Assembly: GCF_001509835.1 (NCBI RefSeq)
Contig: NZ_JXTJ01000003.1
Coordinates: 248,001-312,000, forward strand
Direction: 5' to 3'
DNA length: 64,000 nucleotides
Source: Allobosea sp. WAO
GTDB taxonomy: Bacteria; Pseudomonadota; Alphaproteobacteria; Rhizobiales; Beijerinckiaceae
Shown: positions 25,824-34,486 of the stretch, one piece after another
Layout of the letters: each line of letters opens with the position of its first letter
How positions within the stretch are numbered: position 1 is the stretch's first letter
Program-made: the position numbers and the translations under genes
Notes under the pieces: generated by a model
What the model saw: only the letters and a program-made list of their open reading frames with translations
Told to the model about the DNA's origin: nothing
Databases searched by the model: none

Positions 25824-26705
25824 CTACTCCGCCGCGGTCTTGAAGCTCTGCAGATTGTCGAGGCTCTGGATGATGTGCTCGGCAAGCGCGTTCGAGAGGA
25901 TCGACGGGTCGTGCCGGGTCCTGAGCAGGCCGATCTTGCAGGAGGGCAGGCTGGCATAGCCTTCCGATGCGCCGAGGATGCGCATGCCGGGCCTGACCGC
26001 GCTCTCCGGCAGCACCGAGACGGCGAGTCCGGCGACCACCGCCGCACCGACCGCGGTCGAGTTCCAGCTGGCATAGAGCACGCGGAAGCGCCGCCCCTTG
26101 TTCTCCAGCGCCTCGACCGCCGCCTGTCGCCAGTTGCAGGTCGGCCGCCCGAGCGCCAGCGGCAGCGGGTCCTCCTCATGCACGCAATGGCGGGCCGACG
26201 TCACCCAGAGCAGCGGCTCGATGCGGATGATCTCGCCCTGGCCGCGGCCCTCGACATGGGTGATGATCGCAAGGTCGATGTCGCCGGTGGCGATGCGCTC
26301 AGCCAGCATCGGGGTCGGCTCGCAGACCACGGTGACTTCGGTGCGCGGGTTCGAGCGGGCGAAGCGCGCCAGGATCTCCGGCAGGTAGCGGTCCGCATAG
26401 TCGTCGGGCACGCCGAGCCTGATCCGGCCCTTCAGATCGGCCTCTGTGAAGCTCGCGACGCATTCCAGGTTCAGGCGCACGATCCGGCGGGCATAGTCGA
26501 GCAGGCGCTCGCCATCCTCGGTCAGCTTGGCATGGCGCCCGTCACGGCCGAACAGGGGGCGCCCAACCCGCTCCTCGAGCCGCTTCATCTGCATCGAGAC
26601 AGCGGACTGGGTCTTGAAGACGATCTCGGCGGCGCGGGTGAAGGAGCCGGTGTCGGCGATGGCGACGAAGGTCTTGAGCTGGTCGGCGTCGAGCACATGA
26701 GCCAT
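25824..26705 (-). CDS. LysR-type transcriptional regulator
   Basis: The 293-residue protein has an N-terminal HTH (LDADQLKTFVAIADTGSFTRAAEIVFKTQSAVSMQMKRLEERVG) and a periplasmic-binding-like effector domain (GRIRLGVPDDYADRYLPEILARFARSNPRTEV). The effector is unknown. The ATG at 26705 (MAHVLDADQL) suits the family; 14 extra codons upstream are open. It is divergent from the DUF1127 gene, with an inverted repeat in the shared promoter, and convergent with the pseudopilin cluster. Confidence 0.93.
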   Translation of the reverse strand: MAHVLDADQLKTFVAIADTGSFTRAAEIVFKTQSAVSMQMKRLEERVGRPLFGRDGRHAKLTEDGERLLDYARRIVRLNLECVASFTEADLKGRIRLGVPDDYADRYLPEILARFARSNPRTEVTVVCEPTPMLAERIATGDIDLAIITHVEGRGQGEIIRIEPLLWVTSARHCVHEEDPLPLALGRPTCNWRQAAVEALENKGRRFRVLYASWNSTAVGAAVVAGLAVSVLPESAVRPGMRILGASEGYASLPSCKIGLLRTRHDPSILSNALAEHIIQSLDNLQSFKTAAE

Positions 26706-26742
26706 GCCGGCATCCCCCCGGAGGAATATCAAAATTGGTTGT

Positions 26743-26769
26743 GCCAAACATCATAACCATTCGTTTGGC
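26743..26769. promoter_or_regulatory. Inverted repeat, candidate LysR operator
   Basis: GCCAAAC (26743-26749) and GTTTGGC (26763-26769) are exact reverse complements with a 13-base AT-rich spacer. They lie 38 bp upstream of the LysR start and about 105 bp upstream of the DUF1127 start. Symmetry and location fit a LysR-type site; binding is inferred. Confidence 0.5.
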
Positions 26770-26874
26770 TGATGACCAGCGGGGAGTTACCTTTGGGGCA
26801 CTTTCCGGTTCCTGTCATGGCGTGTCCAGCGGACCCGGAAAATCCGATCCGCCGTTCAACCCGAGGAGGCCGTC

Positions 26875-27237
26875 ATGCTGCTCATGACCTATGCCGCGAA
26901 GTCCACGTCTGCCCTTGGCGGCAGCGCGACGCGTGCCGCCATCCAGACGGTCACCGGTTTCAAAAATCTGATCCGCGCCTGGGTGCATCGCCGCGAAGTG
27001 CTGCAGCTCAGCGAACTCGACGAGCGCGGCCTGAAGGATATCGGCCTCGTGCGTTCCGATGTCGAGGGCGCGCTGGCGACCTCCTGGCTGCGCGATCCCT
27101 CCGCCGTCCTCTCGGCCCGCTCGGCGCAGCAGCAGTCGGCCGCCGCGCGCCGCCGAGAGGTTGGTCTTCGACATGCCGTAGCCCAGCCGGCCGCCGCGCC
27201 GTCCGCGCGGACCATCGAGATCGCGTGCAACGCCTGA
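26875..27237 (+). CDS. DUF1127 domain protein
   Basis: The DUF1127 core (IRAWVHRREVLQLSELDERGLKDIGLVRSDVEGAL) occupies residues about 32-68 of a 120-residue protein. Family members are small basic proteins linked in other alphaproteobacteria to RNA turnover and phosphate or stress responses. Here the core is extended by about 50 residues rich in Ala/Arg/Ser/Gln. GAGGAGG about 8 bases upstream supports the ATG at 26875. It is divergent from the LysR gene and followed by a strong terminator. Confidence 0.85.
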   Translation: MLLMTYAAKSTSALGGSATRAAIQTVTGFKNLIRAWVHRREVLQLSELDERGLKDIGLVRSDVEGALATSWLRDPSAVLSARSAQQQSAAARRREVGLRHAVAQPAAAPSARTIEIACNA

Positions 27238-27261
27238 CCCCTTGGCGTGACGCGTTCCTGC

Positions 27262-27290
27262 GGGCGGTGGCTTCGGCCGCCGCCCTTTTT
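27262..27290 (+). terminator. Rho-independent terminator after the DUF1127 gene
   Basis: GGGCGGTGGC (27262-27271) pairs with GCCGCCGCCC (27276-27285) through one G-U wobble, capped by the stable TTCG tetraloop and followed by TTTTT (27286-27290). It begins 24 bp after the stop codon. This is the clearest intrinsic terminator in the window. Confidence 0.9.
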
Positions 27291-27358
27291 CTTGCGCCCT
27301 GTCCGCCGAGAAGGTGAGGCGGCCCGGCCCCCGAACGGAGCCGGCCTTGCAGCAAGCC

Positions 27359-28264
27359 TCAGGCGCGGCGCTGGCCGCCGCCGAGCATTGCGTCGAAGAT
27401 CGACTTCAACGCATCCTGATGGCTGTCCTGCACTTTGCGGCCATGCTCGAACATCTGGTTGAGCGCATCGAGGCCGATCGAGCCCGGACTGGTCTCGCCG
27501 GAAGGCGCGGGCTGCTGCGGCTCGGGCTCCGGTGCCGGCTCGGGCTGGCGGCGCTGCGGCGCTGGCTTGGGTCCCTCCTGTGGCGGCTGGCCGCCGCCGA
27601 ACATGCCGGTCAGGATCTGCCCGAAGATGTTGCCCATATCGGCCGGGTTGCCCGGCATAGGCGCGCCGCCGAACGGGCCGCTGCCCGGAGCCTGTCCGGT
27701 CGCGGGCGGCTGGCCGCCGAACAAGCCGCCGAGAATGGCTTCGAGCGGATTGCCGGGGCTGGCCTGCATGCCTGGCTTCGGCTGGTTCGGGGCCTGTCCG
27801 CTCATCATTTCGGCGAACTGGCCGAGAATGCCGCCGAGGCCCTGATTGCCGGCCGATTTGGACAATCCGCCCATCACCATCGCCGCGATCACCGGCAGCA
27901 TCTGCTTCAGGATCGCCTGGCCGACGCCGCTAGTCGCGGCCGCCTGGGCGGTTATGGCGTTGCTGACCTCCTTGGAGCCGAAGAGCTGACTCAGCACGTC
28001 CTTGCCCATCGGCGTCGCGGAATCAGGGATACCGTCGCCATCGGTGTCGTACATCTGGCCGAAGGGCGTCGCCGTCATCATCTGGGCGAGATTGCCGAAG
28101 GCGTAGGGGTTCTGCGTCTGCCGCTGCAGGCCCATCGAGAAGGCCGGCAAGAGCGCATCGAGCGCGGCTTGCGTCTGCTGCTGGGAGAGACCGTATTGCC
28201 GCGCCAGATTCTGCATGGCCTGGCCATTCTGGGCCGTCTGCATCATCTCGAAAAGGTTCATCAT
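27359..28264 (-). CDS. DUF937 domain protein
   Basis: The 301-residue protein opens with the DUF937 helical region (MNLFEMMQTAQNGQAMQNLARQYGLSQQQTQAALDALLPAFSMGLQRQ; later GQAILKQMLPVIAAMVMGGLSK). A calcium-loop-like YDTDGDGIPDS interrupts it. The C-terminal half is Gly/Pro/Gln-rich low complexity. Function is unknown. The start MM at 28264 has GGGAG about 7 bases upstream. It lies downstream of the MATE gene on the same strand, 114 bp after it. Confidence 0.85.
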   Translation of the reverse strand: MMNLFEMMQTAQNGQAMQNLARQYGLSQQQTQAALDALLPAFSMGLQRQTQNPYAFGNLAQMMTATPFGQMYDTDGDGIPDSATPMGKDVLSQLFGSKEVSNAITAQAAATSGVGQAILKQMLPVIAAMVMGGLSKSAGNQGLGGILGQFAEMMSGQAPNQPKPGMQASPGNPLEAILGGLFGGQPPATGQAPGSGPFGGAPMPGNPADMGNIFGQILTGMFGGGQPPQEGPKPAPQRRQPEPAPEPEPQQPAPSGETSPGSIGLDALNQMFEHGRKVQDSHQDALKSIFDAMLGGGQRRA

Positions 28265-28378
28265 GGCATGCTCCCTTGCGGGCTCGGTCCCGCCATCGGC
28301 GCGCCTTCCGTTCGGCCGGAATCGGTCGAACCACCGGAGCGCGCCAGCCATTCACCCGACGATATCAGCCGGGCGGCA

Positions 28379-29746
28379 TCAGGCAAGCGAGGCCGCTTGC
28401 GCCGTCGCTTGCCGCTCCAGCCTGCCGATGGCGCGGTAGGCGAAGACCAGCGCCAGCACGCCGAACAGCACCGCCCCGAGCGCCACACCGGCCAGCGCTC
28501 CTTTCGGCCCGGCATAGTGTGCGCCGATGAACGCCATCGGCACGGTGCCGAGGGTTGCCCGGCCCCAGCTGAACACGGTGGAGTAAAGCGGCATGCCGAG
28601 ATTGTTGAAGGCGGCGTTGGCGACGAAGAGCGCGCCTACGAACAGCCACATCGGCCCCGAGATCAGGCAGAAGAACACCACGATCTCCGCCGTCTCGCCG
28701 CTCGCGTCGAATAGGGTCGTCAGCGGGTGGCGCAGGAGCACCAACAGCAGCCAGGCGACGGCGACGCAACCGGCGGCGAAGCAGACCGAGTCGGTCAGCG
28801 CCCGGCGCATCCGGTCGAAGCGCAGCGCGCCCCAGTTCTGGCCGAGGATCGGCCCGATCGCGCCGGACAGCGCGAACAATGCGCCGAACGCCACCGGGAC
28901 GAGCCGGTCGATGATCGCGGTGGCGGCGATCGCCTGGTCGCCGAAGCGGGCGATGACGCTGGCGAAGAAGGCGTTCGCGATCGGCGCGGAGAGATTGGTC
29001 AGGATCGCCGGGGCGGCGATGGCGAAGGCCCGCCCGGCATCGGTGCGCACTGCCGCGAATGTCGGCCGCGCCACGATGCCGTGCACCTTGACCGCGCCAT
29101 GATAGCCAACCGCGACGAGCATCAGCCGCGAGATCACGGTGGCGATGGCGGCACCGTCCGGTCCAAGGCCGAGGCCGAAGATCAGCAGCGGGTCGAGGCC
29201 GGCGATGACGATGCCGCCCGACAATGTGACATACATCGCCCGCTTGGCGTCGCCGACGGCGCGCAGCACGGCGGAAAAGCCCATGCCGAGCGCCATCAGC
29301 ACATTCGACGGCAAGGTGATCCACAGGAAGGAGTGGGCGACGGCGTAGGCCTCGCCCCGCGCGCCGAGCTTGGTCAGGAGCCATGGCAGCAGCGGCAGGA
29401 TCAGCGCGCTCAGCACGAAGGCCGCGACGGCCATCAGCGCAAGCGAGGAGCCCGCGAGCCGGCGCGCGGCGGAGCGATCTCCGGCGCCGAGCGCGCGCGC
29501 CGTCAGGGCGGTCACCGCGATCATCAGGCCGACATTGAAGGAGACGACGAGGTAGAGGACGATGGTGGCGTAGCCGACGCCGGCCGTCGCCGCAGGACGC
29601 CCCAGCCGCGAGACGTAGAGCAGTGACAAGAGGTCGACGACGAACACCGCCATCAGGCCGACGGAAGCGGTCGCGGTCATCACCGCGACATGGCGCAGGG
29701 TCGAGCCGGTGACGAACACGGCAGGGCTTTTGCTGGGTGCGTTCAC
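28379..29746 (-). CDS. MATE family efflux transporter
   Basis: The 455-residue membrane protein has about 12 hydrophobic segments in two homologous halves, with MATE-type sequences such as WITLPSNVLMALGMGFSAVLRAVGDAK and IGPILGQNWGALRFDRM. It is likely a Na+ or H+ driven exporter of cationic drugs or metabolites; the substrate is not evident. Its start overlaps the antiporter stop by 4 bases (29743-29746), indicating translational coupling. Confidence 0.93.
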   Translation of the reverse strand: MNAPSKSPAVFVTGSTLRHVAVMTATASVGLMAVFVVDLLSLLYVSRLGRPAATAGVGYATIVLYLVVSFNVGLMIAVTALTARALGAGDRSAARRLAGSSLALMAVAAFVLSALILPLLPWLLTKLGARGEAYAVAHSFLWITLPSNVLMALGMGFSAVLRAVGDAKRAMYVTLSGGIVIAGLDPLLIFGLGLGPDGAAIATVISRLMLVAVGYHGAVKVHGIVARPTFAAVRTDAGRAFAIAAPAILTNLSAPIANAFFASVIARFGDQAIAATAIIDRLVPVAFGALFALSGAIGPILGQNWGALRFDRMRRALTDSVCFAAGCVAVAWLLLVLLRHPLTTLFDASGETAEIVVFFCLISGPMWLFVGALFVANAAFNNLGMPLYSTVFSWGRATLGTVPMAFIGAHYAGPKGALAGVALGAVLFGVLALVFAYRAIGRLERQATAQAASLA

Positions 29747-31605
29747 TCGGCAGGTTCTCCGACCCCGCCGACGGCGACCTCGGCACCGCCATCCTCGATG
29801 ACCTCGCGCGTCTCCTCGGAGAGCGCCTTCGACTTGGCCTTGGGCTTGACCAGCGGCTCGGGCGAGACGCGCGGCACCTTCTGCAGGCCTGCGGCGATGC
29901 CCTCGCTGAACTGGATCTCCATGCGCTGGGCGTCGCGTTCGCGCACGTTCTCGATCACCAGGCTCGCCTCCTCATAGTCGAGCCCGAGTCCCTCCAGCGT
30001 CACCCGGCTGAAGCCGAGCGCCGATTCGAAGGTCTCGCGCATCTGGAAGTCGACATCGGCGCGCATCAGGTCGATGGCGTGGACGCGGTCGAAGGCGCGC
30101 GCGTGCAGTCGCACCGTCGGGAACTCGGCCTTGGCCATCTCGACGATGCGCAGCGCCGCCTCACGATTGTCGATGCAGATGCACACGATCCTGGCCTTGC
30201 CGGCTCCCGCTGCGCGCAGCACGTCGAGCCGCGTGCCGTCGCCGTAATAAATCTTGAAGCCGAACTTCGCGGCGGAGCGGATGCGCTCGACATCGGAATC
30301 GATCACGGTCACGTCGATATGCTGCAGCAGCAGCGCCTGCGTCACCACCTGGCCGAAGCGGCCGAAACCGATCACCAGCACGGAAGGCGTGGTGCCGCTG
30401 AAATCCTCCTCGATCTCCTCCGGCGGGGCGGCGCGCGCCAGCAGCCAGGCGTCGATCAGCTTGGCGAGGATCGGGCCGATCAGCATGCTGAGTGCGGCCA
30501 GCGCCGTGGCGATGGCGCCGTGATGCTCGCTCAGCAGGCCGAGCGAAGCCGCCATCGGCAGCATCACGAAGGCGAACTCGCCAGCCGGCGACAGCAGGGC
30601 TCCGGCCCGGATCGCTTCGGTCCAGGTCGAGCAGGAGGCGCGCAGGATCGCGGCGGCGACGGCGATCTTGAACAGCACCAGCGCCGGCGCGGCGATGGCG
30701 AGCAGCAGCGCATTGTCGAGCACCAGCTTCAGGTCGATCGACATGCCGACCGCCATGAAGAACAGGCCGAGCAGCACGCCGCGGAAGGGCTCGATATCGG
30801 CTTCCAGCTCATGCCGGAAATGCGAGTCGGCCAGCAGCACGCCGGCGAGAAAGGCGCCCATCGCCATGGAGAGGCCGACCTGTTCCATCACCAGCGCCGC
30901 GCCGAGCACGACGAGCAGCGCAGCTGCGGTCATCACCTCGCGGGCGCCGGATTTGGCGAGCAGCCGGAAGAATGGGTTCAGCGCGTAGCGGCCGGCGAAG
31001 ACGAGTGCCGCAACTGCGAGCAGCGCCGCACCGATGCCGGCCAGGGCCTGCATCGCGTTCTCTTCATTGGCCGCGCTGGTCGTCGCCAGCAGCGGCAGCA
31101 CCGCGAGGATCGGCGCGATCGTGATGTCCTGGAACAGCAACACGGAGAAGCAGCGCCGGCCATAGCGCTCGGCTCCGTCCCCGCGCTCCTCGAGCAACTG
31201 CAGGGCGATCGAGGTGGCGGAGAGGGCGAGCGCAAGGCCGACCGCGGCCGCCCCGGCCGGGCTGAGCCCGAGCCGCCAGGCGATGCCGCCGATCACGCCC
31301 GCGCTGAGCACCATCTGGGCGAGGCCGGTGCCTAAGATGTCGCGCCGCATCGAATAGAGGCGCGAGGGCTGCAATTCGAGCCCGACCAGGAAGAGCAGCA
31401 GCACGACGCCGAGCTCGGCGATGCTGCGAATGGCGTCGGGATCCTTGACCAGGGCAAGCAGCGAGGGGCCGATCGCGATGCCGGCAGCGAGGTAGCCGAG
31501 AACTGCCGAGAGCCCGAAGCGCCGGAACAGCGGCACCGCAACGACGGCGCCGGCACAGAAGGTCAGGATCGGCGGCAGATAACTGGCATGGGTGGCATCG
31601 GCCAT
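29743..31605 (-). CDS. CPA2 family cation:proton antiporter with TrkA-N domain (KefB-like)
   Basis: Residues about 1-385 are a Na+/H+ exchanger domain with about 12 membrane segments (LFLVGLELQPSRL, VLLFQDITIAPILAVLPLL). Residues about 405-520 are a TrkA-N/RCK nucleotide-binding domain (VLVIGFGRFGQVVTQALL, the GxGxxG site). The 620 residues match the KefB/KefC type, which exports K+ in exchange for protons under NAD(H) or glutathione-adduct control. The charged C-terminal tail is poorly conserved. It is co-transcribed with the MATE gene. Confidence 0.93.
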   Translation of the reverse strand: MADATHASYLPPILTFCAGAVVAVPLFRRFGLSAVLGYLAAGIAIGPSLLALVKDPDAIRSIAELGVVLLLFLVGLELQPSRLYSMRRDILGTGLAQMVLSAGVIGGIAWRLGLSPAGAAAVGLALALSATSIALQLLEERGDGAERYGRRCFSVLLFQDITIAPILAVLPLLATTSAANEENAMQALAGIGAALLAVAALVFAGRYALNPFFRLLAKSGAREVMTAAALLVVLGAALVMEQVGLSMAMGAFLAGVLLADSHFRHELEADIEPFRGVLLGLFFMAVGMSIDLKLVLDNALLLAIAAPALVLFKIAVAAAILRASCSTWTEAIRAGALLSPAGEFAFVMLPMAASLGLLSEHHGAIATALAALSMLIGPILAKLIDAWLLARAAPPEEIEEDFSGTTPSVLVIGFGRFGQVVTQALLLQHIDVTVIDSDVERIRSAAKFGFKIYYGDGTRLDVLRAAGAGKARIVCICIDNREAALRIVEMAKAEFPTVRLHARAFDRVHAIDLMRADVDFQMRETFESALGFSRVTLEGLGLDYEEASLVIENVRERDAQRMEIQFSEGIAAGLQKVPRVSPEPLVKPKAKSKALSEETREVIEDGGAEVAVGGVGEPAE

Positions 31606-31796
31606 GAGGAATCCGTGCTGACGGGAGCGGCCGGGCGCGAGCGCGGGGTCGATCGGGGCTATTTAGGCGTTGTCCGGCGCGCCGGGGAGGGCGGCAGATG
31701 CAGGGGGCTCCTGCGGCCTGCGGCGAGCCGCTTCCTTGACATCATTCGCGTGAGACCGAAAGAAGGCGCAGCCCTCGCCGGAGCCTCTGAAACTTC

Positions 31797-32777
31797 GTGA
31801 CCGCCGCCCCGAAACCGCCGCTGGACATTCTGCTCTGCGCCCCGCGCGGCTTCTGCGCCGGCGTGGTTAGGGCGATCGACGCCGTCGAGAAGGCGCTCAC
31901 GCTGCATGGCGCGCCGGTCTATGTCCGCCACGAGATCGTGCACAACAAATACGTGGTCGAGTCGCTGAAGCGGAAGGGCGCGGTCTTCGTCGCCGAGCTC
32001 GACGAGGTCCCGGATGCGACGCGCCCGGTGATCTTTTCGGCCCATGGTGTTGCGAAGTCGGTGCCGGCAGAGGCGCAGGCGCGCAATTTCTTTGCCATCG
32101 ACGCAACCTGTCCGCTGGTTACCAAGGTGCATCGCGAGGCCGAGGTCCACCATAAGCGCGGCCGGCACATCCTGCTTGTCGGCCATGCCGGCCATCCCGA
32201 GGTGATCGGCACCATGGGGCAGTTGCCGCCGGGCGCGATCACCCTGATCGAGACGCTCGAGGACGTCGCGGCGCTGACCCCGCCCGAGGGCAAGCCGCTG
32301 GCCTATGTCACGCAGACGACGCTTTCTGTCGACGACACCCGCGGTATCGTCGAGGCGCTGCAGGCGCGCTTCCCCCAGCTGATCGCGCCGCACAAGGAAG
32401 ATATCTGCTACGCCACTACCAACCGGCAGGAGGCGGTCAAGCGCGTCGCCCCGCTGGTCAACGGGCTGATCGTTGTCGGCTCGCCCAATTCCTCGAACTC
32501 GCAGCGCCTGCGCGAGGTCGCCGAGCGTGCCGGCTGCCCGGTGGCGCGCCTGGTGCTGCGCACCGACGAGATCGACTGGTCGCAATTCGGCAATATCCGC
32601 CGGCTCGGCCTGACCGCCGGCGCGAGCGCGCCGGAAGTTCTGGTCGAGGAGATCATCGACGCCTTCGCCGAACGCTATGACGTCACGGTCGAGACCGTCT
32701 CGACCGCCGATGAGAGCGTCTTCTTCCCCCTGCCGCGCGAATTGCGCGGCGAGCCGGCCTCGACCCCGGCCGAGTGA
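31797..32777 (+). CDS. ispH: 4-hydroxy-3-methylbut-2-enyl diphosphate reductase
   Basis: IspH makes IPP and DMAPP in the last step of the MEP isoprenoid pathway. The three cluster-ligand cysteines are visible (C20 in APRGFCAG, C105 in DATCPLV, C204 in [11 protein letters not shown]) with the catalytic E135 (AGHPEV). The start is a GTG at 31797 giving 326 residues. It heads the ispH-thrB-rnhA set conserved in alphaproteobacteria. Confidence 0.97.
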   Translation: MTAAPKPPLDILLCAPRGFCAGVVRAIDAVEKALTLHGAPVYVRHEIVHNKYVVESLKRKGAVFVAELDEVPDATRPVIFSAHGVAKSVPAEAQARNFFAIDATCPLVTKVHREAEVHHKRGRHILLVGHAGHPEVIGTMGQLPPGAITLIETLEDVAALTPPEGKPLAYVTQTTLSVDDTRGIVEALQARFPQLIAPHKEDICYATTNRQEAVKRVAPLVNGLIVVGSPNSSNSQRLREVAERAGCPVARLVLRTDEIDWSQFGNIRRLGLTAGASAPEVLVEEIIDAFAERYDVTVETVSTADESVFFPLPRELRGEPASTPAE

Positions 32778-32784
32778 GCTGATC

Positions 32785-33750
32785 GTGGCCGTCTATACCG
32801 AAGTACCCGATAACGAGATGGCTGCCTTCGTGGCGGGCTATGGCATTGGCGACCTGTTGTCGGCCAAGGGCATCGCCGAGGGCGTCTCGAACTCGAATTT
32901 CCTGCTGCACACCACGCAGGGCTTCTACATCCTGACGCTCTATGAGGAGCGGGTCTGCGCCGATGACCTGCCCTTCTTCATCGGGCTGATGGAGCATCTG
33001 GCGCAGCGCGGGCTGATCTGCCCGCAGCCGCTGCGGACCGGGGACGGCGCCGCCGTCGGCCGTCTCGCCGGGCGCCCGGCCGCGATCGTCACCTTCCTCG
33101 ACGGTCTTTCCGTCCGCCGGCCGACGGCCGCGCATTGCGGCGAGGTCGGGCGCGGGCTCGCGCTGTTGCACGAGGCCGGCCGGGATTTCGGCATGCAGCG
33201 CGCCAACGTCCTCTCCGTTCCCGGCTGGCGCCCGCTCGCCGAGCAGGCGGGTCCTGAGGCCGACACGGTTCTGCCGGGGCTGTCGAAGCGCATCTTCGCC
33301 GAGATCGAAGCGCATGAGCGGAACTGGCCGCAGGGGCTGCCGAGCGGCATCATCCATGCCGACCTCTTCCCCAACAACGTCTTCTTCATCAAGGACCAGC
33401 TCTCGGGGCTGATCGACTTCTATTTCGCCTGCACCGACGCCTTCGCCTACGACCTCGCGATCTGTCTGAATTCATGGTGCTTCGAGGCCGACGCCTCGTT
33501 CAACCTGACCAAGGGCCAGGCCCTGCTCGCCGGCTATGAGAGCGTCCGGCCGCTCGAGGCTGCCGAGGTCGAGGCCCTGCCGGTGCTCTGCCGCGGCTCG
33601 GCCCTGCGCTTCCTGCTGACCCGTCTGGTCGACTGGCTGAACGTGCCCGAGGGCGCCTTCGTCAAGCCGCTCGACCCGCTCGAATACGACCGCAAGCTCG
33701 CCTTCCACCAGCGCGTCACGGACGCGCGCGAGTACGGGCTGCGCCGATGA
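32785..33750 (+). CDS. thrB: Homoserine kinase, choline-kinase-fold type
   Basis: This ThrB phosphorylates homoserine in threonine synthesis. It is the alphaproteobacterial type with a phosphotransferase (APH/choline kinase) fold: [14 protein letters not shown] is the catalytic Brenner motif and [19 protein letters not shown] the metal-binding DFY-type motif. The GTG start at 32785 lies 7 bp after the ispH stop and gives 321 residues. thrC lies elsewhere, at 51205-52620. Confidence 0.95.
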   Translation: MAVYTEVPDNEMAAFVAGYGIGDLLSAKGIAEGVSNSNFLLHTTQGFYILTLYEERVCADDLPFFIGLMEHLAQRGLICPQPLRTGDGAAVGRLAGRPAAIVTFLDGLSVRRPTAAHCGEVGRGLALLHEAGRDFGMQRANVLSVPGWRPLAEQAGPEADTVLPGLSKRIFAEIEAHERNWPQGLPSGIIHADLFPNNVFFIKDQLSGLIDFYFACTDAFAYDLAICLNSWCFEADASFNLTKGQALLAGYESVRPLEAAEVEALPVLCRGSALRFLLTRLVDWLNVPEGAFVKPLDPLEYDRKLAFHQRVTDAREYGLRR

Positions 33751-34193
33751 GCGACGTCGTCGAAGTCTGGACGGACGGCGCCTGCTCGGGCAATCCGGGC
33801 CCCGGCGGCTGGGGGGCGATCCTCAGCTACAAGGGCAAGGAGCGCGAGCTTTCCGGCGGCGAGCCGTTGACCACCAATAACCGCATGGAGCTGATGGGGG
33901 CGATCTCGGCACTGGAGACGCTGACCCGGCCCTGCACCGTCGCGCTGCACACCGACAGCCAGTATCTGCGCCAGGGCATCACCGCCTGGATCCATGGCTG
34001 GAAGAAGAACGGCTGGAAGACCGCCGACAAGAAGCCGGTCAAGAACGAGGAGCTCTGGAAGCGCCTCGACGCTGCCCTCAAGCAGCACAAGATCGAGTGG
34101 AAATGGGTCAAGGGCCACGCGGGCGACGAGATGAACGAGCGCGCCGACGCGCTCGCTAGGGCAGGGATGGCGCCGTTCAAGCCTGGGCGGTAG
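33747..34193 (+). CDS. rnhA: Ribonuclease HI
   Basis: RnhA cleaves RNA in RNA:DNA hybrids. The four catalytic carboxylates D10, E48, D70 and D134 and the assisting H124 fall at the same numbers as in the Escherichia coli enzyme. The basic handle region ([22 protein letters not shown]) is present. The product is 148 residues. It overlaps thrB by 4 bases (ATGA). Confidence 0.97.
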   Translation: MSDVVEVWTDGACSGNPGPGGWGAILSYKGKERELSGGEPLTTNNRMELMGAISALETLTRPCTVALHTDSQYLRQGITAWIHGWKKNGWKTADKKPVKNEELWKRLDAALKQHKIEWKWVKGHAGDEMNERADALARAGMAPFKPGR

Positions 34194-34486
34194 GCGGAAG
34201 CTTGGGGGCGGATGCTCGCGGCAACTCGCCGGCCGGATCGAATGCGCCACGTGCAGACATTGGATGACCCGCCGCGAGCAGACAGGGCCGGAGCGCTGCG
34301 CAGAGCTTCGTCAAACTCGACGCCACACCAATAATTGGCCCGAGGCGATCGACGCGCGCTCAGGAGGTTCGACCCGCGGCGCCAAGGCTCCAGAATGTTA
34401 CGCGTCTGCCCACGCCGAGCGCGCAGTAATCACATGAAGGTTTTCGTGCGCGTGGTCGCGGCGTTGAGCAGCTTCGTCGCCGCCGC
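34194..34486. other. Non-coding gap between rnhA and MFS gene
   Basis: The 293-bp gap lies between two genes that converge. It contains a 10-bp inverted repeat, TGCTCGCGGC (34213-34222) and GCCGCGAGCA (34271-34280), 48 bases apart, and no convincing gene or T-run terminator. Short open frames here are shadows. Confidence 0.5.

Noticed and set aside
27314..28714. 466-codon plus-strand frame
   Set aside because: It is antisense to the DUF937 and MATE genes, with skewed His/Arg/Asp composition typical of shadow frames.
29737..31335. 532-codon plus-strand frame
   Set aside because: It is antisense to the CPA2 antiporter, and its Gln/His/Arg-rich content reflects reversed membrane codons.
34213..34280. 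10-bp inverted repeat TGCTCGCGGC/GCCGCGAGCA as a regulatory element
   Set aside because: Arms are 48 bases apart between convergent genes, where no promoter is expected; in GC-rich DNA a chance match is plausible.
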